In this document: positions 1 through 5,703 of the stretch, piece after piece
How positions within the stretch are numbered: the stretch's first letter is position 1
Layout: each line of letters opens with the position of its first letter
DNA from: Actinomycetes bacterium
GTDB taxonomy: Bacteria; Actinomycetota; Actinomycetes; Actinomycetales; Beutenbergiaceae
DNA: 7,218 nt
Reading direction: 5' to 3'
Assembly (NCBI GenBank): GCA_021793935.1
Contig: JAJYRV010000099.1
Coordinates: 1-7,218 of the forward strand
Translations under genes and position numbers: made by a program
Notes under the pieces: generated by a model
Told to the model about the DNA's origin: nothing
The model's database searches: none
Seen by the model: the letters and a program-made list of their open reading frames with translations, nothing else

Positions 1-19
1 GGGGGGGGGGGGGGGGGGG
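1..19. repeat. Homopolymeric G tract at the window edge
   Basis: The first 19 bases are all G, followed by C. No biological element is recognisable here. A pure G run exactly at the edge of the window looks more like a contig-end or read artefact (two-colour sequencing chemistry reports missing signal as G) than a genomic feature, but a true G tract cannot be excluded from sequence alone. Confidence 0.6.
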
Positions 20-33
20 CGCCGAGCGTGATC

Positions 34-1092
34 TCACCCCACAGACATCCAGCCCCGGCGGAGAGTGAGAATCAGCGCATCAACGAGATACACCGACGCC
101 CCCGGAATGGTGTCGCGGATGCGGAGGATCTGCTCGAACCGGGTGGAAATAATGTCGGTGTGCCGTTCTGCTTCATCCGGGTCTCGCAGGGCCTCTGCTG
201 TGCTTCGCAGCGCAGAGATGAGGGGAATCCAGATTTCCTCAGGAATGGAGATTTCTTCATCGGGGGTGACCGGGGAGTGTTGGGGGTGAAGCACGAGGTC
301 GCGAAGTTCAGCAACCATCACCGCCACGCGATCCAACCGTGCGCTCCTGTCGCGGAGGTCATCCAGCGTCTGTTGGTGCCTTAGCGCGCGCCGGTTGCCC
401 CGGCGAGCGTCGTGAACCAGCGCGGTCGCGTCGTGCATTTCTGTTCGGGCGCGGCGAAGGTCTTCGGCCGCGCTCCTAGAGATCGGGGTGGAGGGTACCT
501 CGAGGTCCGTCGACGGGCGGCGGCCCTCAAAGGAATCGGCGAGGAGGTCCAATTGGACGGCCGTGGCGGTGCGCAGCTGGTTGAGCGAGGCCGTGGCAAC
601 CGCGATGGGAAGCGGAGGGAACACCAACGTCACGCCGATCCCCACGGCCGCCCCGAGAAGCATGAGCAGGGCGAACGAACCGATGTAGTCTGCTTCAGTG
701 TTGCCGACGATGAGCGTGAAGATCGCCGCTGTGGGGACCCAGGAACGCATGGGTCCGAGCCAACGAAGAGAGGCGATCAGCACGGCTCCCGCGACGGTTA
801 ACCCGATGGTGAAGAGAGCGGGGGCGGGGATCCATCCGACGACCCACGCGACGAGGCCGCCGGCAATCATCGCGGCAACGGCTTGAATTGATTCGCGTAC
901 GGAGCCTGCCATGCTCATCGTCGTTGCGATCACCGCTCCGAACGGAGCGTAGTAGGGGGTGTCGTCCAACGCGTCGGGCACGATGCCGGCGGCGAACCAC
1001 GCGAGGGTGGCGGCGATGGCGGCGCGTACGGCCATAGGTAGCCGCGGATGAGAGGACCAAACGGTTTTGATCTTCGAGAAGAACTTCGCCAT
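34..1092 (-). CDS. FUSC / aromatic-acid-exporter-like membrane protein
   Basis: Predicted integral membrane protein of about 352 residues. From the chosen start there are six hydrophobic segments at roughly residues 21-38, 47-61, 71-87, 92-108, 118-131 and 137-158. A soluble, charged, helix-rich C-terminal half of about 190 residues follows. The segment PYYAPFGAVIA and the layout of a membrane block followed by a cytoplasmic helical domain match the FUSC/ArAE group, some members of which export aromatic acids or other small organic compounds; the substrate here is unknown. The frame is open to an ATG-less start at 1242, but residues before 1092 are hydrophilic and unlike the family, so I chose the ATG at 1092 (MAKFFSK). 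No strong Shine-Dalgarno precedes it, so an upstream GTG or TTG is possible. It lies 195 bases downstream of the PIN-like gene on the same strand, and read-through from that operon is possible. Family is fairly certain, start is not. Confidence 0.75.
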   Translation of the reverse strand: MAKFFSKIKTVWSSHPRLPMAVRAAIAATLAWFAAGIVPDALDDTPYYAPFGAVIATTMSMAGSVRESIQAVAAMIAGGLVAWVVGWIPAPALFTIGLTVAGAVLIASLRWLGPMRSWVPTAAIFTLIVGNTEADYIGSFALLMLLGAAVGIGVTLVFPPLPIAVATASLNQLRTATAVQLDLLADSFEGRRPSTDLEVPSTPISRSAAEDLRRARTEMHDATALVHDARRGNRRALRHQQTLDDLRDRSARLDRVAVMVAELRDLVLHPQHSPVTPDEEISIPEEIWIPLISALRSTAEALRDPDEAERHTDIISTRFEQILRIRDTIPGASVYLVDALILTLRRGWMSVG

Positions 1093-1287
1093 CCCGCCAC
1101 GCTGGCCCAGGAACAGGAAACTCACAATGGGGTTGCAACCGCGCGAATTGCTCCTATGCCCGGGCTCGTGCCGCTTGTGCCCAGACTGACCATGAGGCTC
1201 GGCGCGACTAGCACGGAAATAATCGCGAGTGCTGAGTATCACGCGCCGTCAGCGGACGTGGGCGAGAGTTTCGAGGTGGAACGAGGT

Positions 1288-1914
1288 TCAGGCTGGCGGC
1301 CAGGGTGGGCGTTTCGTCAGGCCTGTTGCTTTTACGTCCTTGGGTAGGGCCTCGTCGAGGCTGGCCATCGCACGGTACTTCCGAAGAAAATGCTCCTGAG
1401 ATTCGAAAGAGCCGGCTTCGATAGCCCAGCGCAGAAGTGTCAGCGTGTCCGCGTGCTGAATCCGTCCGCCCGGCTCGTGTCGACCTTGCATGTGCTGCAT
1501 TCTGAGCGCATTCGCCTGTTGCCTAATCGTCGACGTGCCCGCCTCCTCGTCGCAGACCAGGACTACCTGTTCTCCTGCGCGGGCGAGGAGGACGCCATGC
1601 AGAATCGCCATATTCTCCCCACGGTCTTTCGTGCTGGCATACATGTCGTCGAAATCTATGCCGAGAACACTGCGGCAACAGGCTCGCAATTCTTCCGTTG
1701 GGGTATCCGGGATTACTGTTTTGAATCGAGCCGGAAGCTTTGGCCAGGCTTCTGCGGCCCGCTTGAATTGCGTCCGCCTCTTCGGTGTGTTGAGGATCTC
1801 GAACTCCACAGCAGCGGGAACATGCACCCTGTTGTGCCCCAGCGCAGCCAAGAGCTGAGGGACGCAGTCGGTGGTGAGGAACTTGAAGATCGGACCGGTG
1901 TCAAGGATGTGCAT
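1288..1914 (-). CDS. PIN-domain-like protein, putative ribonuclease toxin
   Basis: Protein of 208 residues that reads as a PIN-like nuclease. The N-terminus MHILDTGPIF gives the first acidic residue, D5, in the usual place. E39 sits in VPAAVEFEIL, E100 in KDRGENMAIL, and D122/E123 follow the hydrophobic strand VVLVC. Together these give the spaced acidic quartet that binds metal in PIN nucleases. PIN proteins are mostly RNases and are common as toxins of type II systems, but usually about 130-150 residues; the extra C-terminal 60-70 residues here are unassigned. It is the last gene of a three-gene operon: its ATG overlaps the TGA of the metallopeptidase gene (TGATG), so translation is probably coupled, and no strong ribosome-binding site of its own is seen. 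Nuclease activity and toxicity are inferred. It resembles in concept the DUF4411-type PIN proteins found with ImmA/IrrE partners, but I cannot confirm membership. Confidence 0.72.
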   Translation of the reverse strand: MHILDTGPIFKFLTTDCVPQLLAALGHNRVHVPAAVEFEILNTPKRRTQFKRAAEAWPKLPARFKTVIPDTPTEELRACCRSVLGIDFDDMYASTKDRGENMAILHGVLLARAGEQVVLVCDEEAGTSTIRQQANALRMQHMQGRHEPGGRIQHADTLTLLRWAIEAGSFESQEHFLRKYRAMASLDEALPKDVKATGLTKRPPWPPA

Positions 1915-2738
1915 CAGTCGGTCTCGCCCATGAGGCGCGCTATCTCGTCAGGGGTGAGCGCGTCGCCAGACTCCGGAGGTCTACTGGCTGTTGTGTCGAC
2001 GCTGCTGAGCGGCGTGATGCCATCCTCTGCTAATTCGCGAACTACCTCATCGGGGTGGCGCTTACCTTCGAGGCGGGCGACGACTGCCGGGGCAACGAGG
2101 TTCCATCGGTAGCCTTCGACCGCTCGTGCTAGCAAAGCCTGGGGGGCTCGTGGGGTGCTGCTCTGTGCCACAAGCGCCTGGTATTCGGCGTGCCAACCGA
2201 ACCGCGAGGCGAGGGGAGGAGATGTGAGGCTTGCCCACTCTTTGCACGTTTGGCTGTCGATGGCACCTGCTTCGCGCAGCTGGATTGCCACGATGTTTGG
2301 TGAGGCCTGGTACCGCTGGACCAGGTCCGACAGTGTAGCGAGCGTGGGATCAGTGCCACGGGTTGCCTCGCGTACTGCGGCGAGCGGAACAAGGAGATGT
2401 CGTGCAAACGTGTCGGCTTGTTTTTCTTCAGGCGTGCGCTTGTCCCATTCGCCATGTTCAAGATACCGATCCACGCTATCTAGTCTCACGTGCCCAAGTT
2501 CGTGAGCCAGCGTAGATCTGAGCCGCATCGGGTATGGTGTGCAAGCTACTGCCATCATGTATCGGTCACCGAGGCGCATGGTCATTCCATGCCCCGGTGC
2601 CGGCGCCTCAACGTAGGCGACGCCGATGCCAACAGTCTGCTCGATGAGGCGGGCAATGTTAGCGATGGGCCCAACGCCGAGATTGAACTCTTGCCGGAAA
2701 TCGTCAGCCGCTCTCTGGCCGATCTTCTCGTTGCTCAC
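1914..2738 (-). CDS. ImmA/IrrE-family zinc metallopeptidase
   Basis: Protein of 274 residues with the zinc-peptidase signature LAHELGHVRLD. H79 and H83 are the zinc ligands and E80 is the catalytic glutamate. About 22 residues later comes the typical follow-up motif EKQADTFARHLLVP, where E105 fits the third ligand and the LLVP end is characteristic of ImmA/IrrE (COG2856) proteins. Known relatives cleave XRE-type repressors (ImmA acting on ImmR in ICEBs1; IrrE acting on DdrO in Deinococcus). The peptidase domain covers roughly residues 20-150. The remaining C-terminal 120 residues are not recognised and may sense a signal or bind a partner. The start is GTG at 2738, overlapping the stop of the XRE gene as GTGA, with a short GAGG just upstream. 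The gene directly follows the likely substrate repressor and precedes the PIN-like gene, so the natural inference is regulated proteolysis within this operon. Family call is strong; the target is inferred. Confidence 0.88.
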   Translation of the reverse strand: MSNEKIGQRAADDFRQEFNLGVGPIANIARLIEQTVGIGVAYVEAPAPGHGMTMRLGDRYMMAVACTPYPMRLRSTLAHELGHVRLDSVDRYLEHGEWDKRTPEEKQADTFARHLLVPLAAVREATRGTDPTLATLSDLVQRYQASPNIVAIQLREAGAIDSQTCKEWASLTSPPLASRFGWHAEYQALVAQSSTPRAPQALLARAVEGYRWNLVAPAVVARLEGKRHPDEVVRELAEDGITPLSSVDTTASRPPESGDALTPDEIARLMGETD

Positions 2739-3076
2739 GCGGCCTCAGGCACGCCAAGCTCGTCGAGACGCTGCGCCAACCCAAAGGCGTAGATCATGTA
2801 GTCGGCAAGTGCCCTAGAACCAGCATCGTCCGTTCGCCCGGCGCACAGCACCTGCTCCTCTAGCGTGTTGGTCCCTTGGAGGTCGGCGATCAGCACACCA
2901 CAGGCGTCGGCAAGGGTAGCGAGCTCCAAGATCGAGGCCTCGCGTTGCCCAGTCTCGATGCGGTGGATCGTCGATTGCGAGATCCCACTGTATTGCGCGA
3001 GGTCCCGCTGACTCAGCCCGACGGTTTCACGCGCCTCAACCAGCCGCTTGCCCAACTGAACATCAACATCAGACAC
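2735..3076 (-). CDS. XRE-family helix-turn-helix regulator / candidate antitoxin
   Basis: DNA-binding protein of 113 residues from the chosen start. A classic Cro/C1-type helix-turn-helix lies near residues 21-43 (LSQRDLAQYSGISQSTIHRI), followed by ETGQREASILELATLADA, the usual remainder of the five-helix domain. Residues 70-113 form a short C-terminal tail that probably dimerises or contacts partner proteins. The frame is open to a TTG at 3115, but GTG at 3076 is chosen because an AGGAGG core lies 10 bases upstream of it, inside what would otherwise be coding sequence. It is the first gene of the operon and overlaps the metallopeptidase gene by four bases (GTGA). By analogy with ImmR and DdrO it probably represses its own operon and may be cleaved by the neighbouring peptidase; both points are inference. 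Family assignment is secure. Confidence 0.9.
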   Translation of the reverse strand: MSDVDVQLGKRLVEARETVGLSQRDLAQYSGISQSTIHRIETGQREASILELATLADACGVLIADLQGTNTLEEQVLCAGRTDDAGSRALADYMIYAFGLAQRLDELGVPEAA

Positions 3077-3079
3077 CGT

Positions 3080-3109
3080 GAATCGCCCTCCTTTGTTTCT
3101 GATTCTATA
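3080..3109 (-). promoter_or_regulatory. Promoter, ribosome-binding site and possible operator of the XRE operon
   Basis: Read on the minus strand, an A/T-rich TATAGAAT block at 3102-3109 is a plausible -10 box (TAGAAT). It is followed by AAAGGAGGG at 3086-3094, a near-perfect Shine-Dalgarno that fixes the GTG start at 3076. No convincing -35 hexamer is seen at normal spacing. The arms GAATC at 3080-3084 and GATTC at 3101-3105 form a five-base inverted repeat across the leader, overlapping the -10 box, where a repressor site would be expected. The ribosome-binding site is secure, the -10 is moderate, and the operator is speculative. Confidence 0.5.
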
Positions 3110-3115
3110 TGGCAA

Positions 3116-3448
3116 CCGGCTTCCCGCATAGTGGCGTTCGACGATGAGTGTGGTCTCGGCGCGGAGATGGGTTGGGCCTTGGGCCCGGTTGCGTCGCTCA
3201 TTGGCAGGTCGCCACTGACCAGCGCCGCGTGCACGGGCTCGCCTCCGCCTGCTGCCTCATCACCGCAGTCATCGAGAGCATGCGCCCCATGGCGAAGGCC
3301 ACGCCCGTGCGGCAAACAACCTATGAACCCGCCGGTCAATCCCGGACTCTCGCCGATACTCGGATGTCAAGCCAAGACCCGATGGAGCGCCAGGCTCAAG
3401 TCACGTCGTTCCGCTTTAGCGCCGTTGGTGTTCTGCAACAAACAAGAG
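3116..3448. other. Gene-free spacer between the XRE operon and tRNA-Leu
   Basis: About 330 bases upstream of the XRE operon and on the 3' side of the tRNA gene. Open frames exist on both strands, but they run into the tRNA or into the antisense of the XRE gene, have no convincing ribosome-binding site and resemble no protein I recognise. No integrase fragment, no duplicated tRNA 3' end and no clear hairpin terminator were found. It may be a scar of past integration or simply a regulatory spacer. Confidence 0.5.
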
Positions 3449-3533
3449 TGTCCGGAGAGGGACTTGAACCCTCACGCCCTATAACGGGCACTAGCACCTC
3501 AAGCTAGCGCGTCTGCCATTCCGCCACCCGGAC
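3449..3533 (-). tRNA. tRNA-Leu, anticodon GAG
   Basis: An 85-base class II tRNA on the minus strand. The acceptor stem GTCCGGG pairs with TCCGGAC with one G-U pair, followed by an A discriminator at 3449; CCA is not encoded. The anticodon stem CTAGC/GCTAG closes the loop TTGAGGT, giving anticodon GAG (complement of 3498-3500), which reads CUC and CUU leucine codons. A long variable arm with GCCC/GGGC stem and a T-arm GAGGG-TTCAAGT-CCCTC complete the leucine-type fold. The XRE/ImmA/PIN operon lies on its 3' side, the side usually used by integrating elements. Confidence 0.97.
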
Positions 3534-3570
3534 GAGTGGAGATCGGCTCCTCAAGAACCGAACGTCCGTA

Positions 3571-3601
3571 AATGTATCACGTCCTTCGCGCGGGTCACCA
3601 A
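3571..3601 (-). promoter_or_regulatory. Candidate promoter of tRNA-Leu
   Basis: On the minus strand TACATT (3571-3576) fits a TAnnnT -10 box and would start transcription about 30 bases before the mature tRNA 5' end. The upstream stretch TTGGTGAC (3594-3601) could supply a weak -35 at 17-19 bases spacing. This is a pattern match only. Confidence 0.35.
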
Positions 3602-3656
3602 TCGGGGCCGGGCGATACGCGCCTGATGTGGGGCAACACACATCGGGGCAGGTGGC

Positions 3657-3662
3657 TAGGCT
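3657..3662 (+). promoter_or_regulatory. Candidate -10 box for the M20 peptidase gene
   Basis: TAGGCT fits the actinobacterial TAnnnT -10 pattern. It would give a leader of about 25 bases that contains the ribosome-binding site. The best -35 candidate, GCAACA at 3633-3638, matches the consensus at only three positions. Confidence 0.4.
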
Positions 3663-3693
3663 GGGGGAGGAACCTCGAAGGAAAGGGATATCT

Positions 3694-5016
3694 GTGACGC
3701 CACAGTCGCCGAGCGCTGCCGAACGTGAAGCAGTGAAGTTCTGCAAGGAACTCATCCGCATCGACACGACCAACTACGGGGAGAACCAAGGCCCCGGGGA
3801 GCGCGTGGCCGCGGAGTACATCATGGAGCTCCTCACCGAGGTGGGCTACGACCCGGTGTACCTGGAGTCGGAGGAGCGGCGAGGCAGCGTGATCTTCCGG
3901 ATCCCTGGGAAGGACCCCTCCCGCCCGGCCCTCGTCGTCCACGGCCACACCGATGTCGTGCCCGCCGATGCCTCTGAATGGAAGATGGACCCCTTCGGCG
4001 GGGAAGAGATGGACGGGCTCATCTGGGGCCGCGGCGCCGTGGACATGAAGGACATGGTCGCGATGATCCTCGCGGTCGTTCGTGACATGAAGATCAACAA
4101 CTGGCAGCCCGACCGCGACCTCATCGTCGCGTTCTTCGCCGACGAAGAGGCCGGCGGGGTGTACGGCGCGCAATGGCTCGTCAATAACCACCCCGAACTC
4201 TTCGACGGCGCAACGGAAGCGATCAGTGAGGTCGGCGGGTTCTCCGTGGACGTCAGCGGCCGGCGGGTCTACCTGCTGCAGACGGCGGAAAAGGGCCTGG
4301 CCTGGCTGCGCCTCCTGGCCGAAGGCACGGCCGGGCACGGCTCGCAGATCAACACGGACAACGCCGTCACCGAACTCGCCGCCGCGATCGCGCGGATCGG
4401 CCAGCACAGCTTCGATGCCTCCTTGCACCCGACCGTCGAGGGCCTCCTCACCGGGGTGGCCGACCTCGCCGGCATCCGGTTCGATCCCCAGGATCCGGCC
4501 GCGATCGACGAGGCGCTCGCCGCGCTCGGCCCGGCGGCAAAGTTCGTCGGCGCCACGATCAAGACCAATGCCAATCCCACCCAGCTCGATGCGGGGTACA
4601 AAGCCAACGTCATCCCCGGCGGGGCCTCAGCGGCCGTGGATCTGCGATACCTGCCCGGCGAGGAGAAGCTCGCGATGGACACGATCCGTGAACTCGCCGG
4701 CCCGAACGTGCGGGTGGAAGACATCCACCGCGACATCGCCCTGGAGGCGCCGTTCACCACCGACCTGGTCGACCACATGATTGGTTCCCTCGACGCGGAG
4801 GACCCTGGGGCCGTCGTCCTGCCGTACATGCTCTCCGGTGGAACGGACAACAAATCCCTCGCCCGGCTGGGCATCAAGGGCTACGGCTTCGCGCCGCTGC
4901 GCCTCCCCCCGGAGCTGGACTTCGCGGGTATGTTCCACGGGGTGGATGAACGGGTGCCCGTCGACGCGATCGAATTCGGAGTGCGGGTACTCACCCGGTT
5001 CCTGAAGGAGGCCTGA
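3694..5016 (+). CDS. M20-family zinc metallopeptidase (dipeptidase/deacylase type)
   Basis: Cytosolic metallohydrolase of 440 residues, the usual length for M20 enzymes. The dinuclear zinc site is complete by eye. H85 and D87 lie in VVHGHTDVVP, D117 in GRGAVDMKD, the catalytic base and ligand E151/E152 in FADEEAGG, E179 in AISEVGG, and H415 in GMFHGVDER. H215 in GTAGHGS lies at the start of the lid/dimerisation domain, where this family has a conserved histidine reaching the partner subunit. Substrates are probably dipeptides or N-acyl amino acids; the exact specificity cannot be read. The frame is open from 3628, but GTG at 3694 is chosen because GGAAAGGG lies six bases upstream and the family's N-terminus begins near here. 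It is divergent from tRNA-Leu and convergent with the DUF5703 gene. It resembles actinobacterial proteins labelled M20/M25/M40 family peptidase. Sampled lines run 65-75% GC. Confidence 0.93.
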   Translation: MTPQSPSAAEREAVKFCKELIRIDTTNYGENQGPGERVAAEYIMELLTEVGYDPVYLESEERRGSVIFRIPGKDPSRPALVVHGHTDVVPADASEWKMDPFGGEEMDGLIWGRGAVDMKDMVAMILAVVRDMKINNWQPDRDLIVAFFADEEAGGVYGAQWLVNNHPELFDGATEAISEVGGFSVDVSGRRVYLLQTAEKGLAWLRLLAEGTAGHGSQINTDNAVTELAAAIARIGQHSFDASLHPTVEGLLTGVADLAGIRFDPQDPAAIDEALAALGPAAKFVGATIKTNANPTQLDAGYKANVIPGGASAAVDLRYLPGEEKLAMDTIRELAGPNVRVEDIHRDIALEAPFTTDLVDHMIGSLDAEDPGAVVLPYMLSGGTDNKSLARLGIKGYGFAPLRLPPELDFAGMFHGVDERVPVDAIEFGVRVLTRFLKEA

Positions 5017-5021
5017 CTCCT

Positions 5022-5034
5022 CCCGCGGCGCGGG
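5022..5034. terminator. Possible hairpin between convergent genes
   Basis: CCCGC-GGC-GCGGG forms a five-base-pair GC hairpin with a three-base loop, six bases after the M20 stop codon and before the convergent DUF5703 stop. No T tract follows on either strand, so intrinsic termination is uncertain. Confidence 0.3.
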
Positions 5035-5054
5035 CGATCAGCAAGCCGGGCCGG

Positions 5055-5267
5055 TCAGTAGTAGGCAAGGTCAGGGTCGAAGGTGGAGCGTACCCGAATG
5101 ATCTTGCGGCGCATCCACACCTTCCGTTCGCCGCTGATGTAGACCCGGTGGCGGGTGAGTTCCCAGTGGCCGTACTCGGCGTGCTCGGTGAGGAGAGAAC
5201 GAACCTGGTTGCGACCAGCGGTGCGGGGAAGGGTGATCACCCGGACCTCATACTCGACATTCGCCAT
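5055..5267 (-). CDS. DUF5703-family small protein
   Basis: Small basic protein of 70 residues with no membrane segment. The pattern VEYEVRVITLPR, then LLTEHAEYGHWELTRHRVY, then a WMRRKIIRVR stretch is what I recall for DUF5703, a short actinobacterial family of unknown function commonly found next to an M20 peptidase gene. It is convergent with that peptidase here, 38 bases apart. The ATG at 5267 has no Shine-Dalgarno but sits seven bases after a TAnnnT box, so the mRNA is probably leaderless. No catalytic motif is visible and no function is assigned. Confidence 0.85.
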   Translation of the reverse strand: MANVEYEVRVITLPRTAGRNQVRSLLTEHAEYGHWELTRHRVYISGERKVWMRRKIIRVRSTFDPDLAYY

Positions 5268-5273
5268 AGCATT

Positions 5274-5279
5274 ACTGTA
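5274..5279 (-). promoter_or_regulatory. Candidate -10 box for a leaderless DUF5703 mRNA
   Basis: TACAGT on the minus strand is followed by six bases (AATGCT) and then the ATG at 5267, the spacing expected when transcription begins at the start codon. No clear -35 hexamer is present in the GC-rich upstream sequence. Confidence 0.45.
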
Positions 5280-5403
5280 ACCACGACCGCCCCGCCCGCG
5301 GTGTCGGAACGCTCACAGTTCGGCTGCTCACGAGGAGGACGGGTGCGGGGCGGGGCACATTTTCAGAAATTGGTGTGAAAATCGCCGAGATAGCGATACG
5401 GTC

Positions 5404-5685
5404 ATGACTATGGTTGCTGATCCGCGCACGGCGCTTGAACAACTCTTTGAAGCTCTTCGGGAGCACATGGAGATAGCTTTGGTCGTCCAGGACCCGGATG
5501 CCGATGAAGTTCTCGACGCTGCCGAAGCGCTCGGCGATGCGTTTGATGAGTATGACGAGTCGTTGTACCAGGCCACGGGGGTCGATACGCCGCTGGACAA
5601 CCTCGATGGCTACGACGACGATGACGACGAGGATGATGACGACGTCGACGACGATGAGGATGATGACGACACTGACGACGCCTGA
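5404..5685 (+). CDS. Small acidic protein with Asp-rich C-terminal tail
   Basis: Protein of 93 residues in two parts. Residues 1-65 look helical (LEQLFEALREHMEIAL, then VLDAAEALGDAFDEYDESLY), and may form a helical hairpin. Residues 71-92 are 18 Asp and 2 Glu, interrupted only by V81 and T90. The overall charge is strongly negative. I recall similar short proteins with acidic tails in other GC-rich actinobacteria, but cannot give a family or function. Such tails can mimic nucleic acid, bind basic proteins or bind divalent metals, but nothing here shows which. ATG at 5404 and ATG at 5410 are both possible starts. TACGGT at 5397-5402 lies seven bases before the second, which would suit a leaderless start there. 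It is convergent with the aldo/keto reductase gene, with 18 bases between the stops. The codon pattern and sensible N-terminal domain support a real gene. Confidence 0.75.
   Translation: MTMVADPRTALEQLFEALREHMEIALVVQDPDADEVLDAAEALGDAFDEYDESLYQATGVDTPLDNLDGYDDDDDEDDDDVDDDEDDDDTDDA
5614..5679 (+). repeat. Low-complexity GAC/GAT codon run
   Basis: Twenty-two codons, mostly GAC and GAT with a few GAG, encode the acidic tail of the small protein. The mix of synonymous codons makes it an imperfect trinucleotide repeat, so the tail length may vary among strains through slippage or recombination. Confidence 0.8.
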
Positions 5686-5690
5686 GCGTC
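5677..5690. terminator. Possible hairpin over the acidic-protein stop codon
   Basis: GACGC-CTGA-GCGTC is a perfect five-base-pair inverted repeat whose loop contains the TGA stop. It lies between two convergent genes and could act in both directions, but it is short and has no T tract. Confidence 0.3.
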
Positions 5691-5703
5691 AGGTGCCCGC
5701 GGT

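Noticed and set aside
1390..2112. Plus-strand open frame of 240 codons across the PIN-like and peptidase genes
   Set aside because: It spans two overlapping genes on the other strand, whose motifs are clear, and has no recognisable protein features.
1243..3448. Attachment-site repeat matching the tRNA-Leu 3' end
   Set aside because: Scanning for a second copy of the T-arm and acceptor sequence found none in the window, so no attachment site is annotated.
2876..3507. Plus-strand open frames ending inside the tRNA
   Set aside because: Their ends (SGEGLEPSRP and ERDLNPHAL) are the antisense translation of tRNA-Leu, a known source of false proteins; the rest is antisense to the XRE gene or spacer.
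3595..4428. Long minus-strand open frame of 277 codons opposite the M20 peptidase gene
   Set aside because: It lies antisense to a gene with complete catalytic motifs, is rich in H, V, D, R and P as expected of GC-rich antisense frames, and shows no domain.
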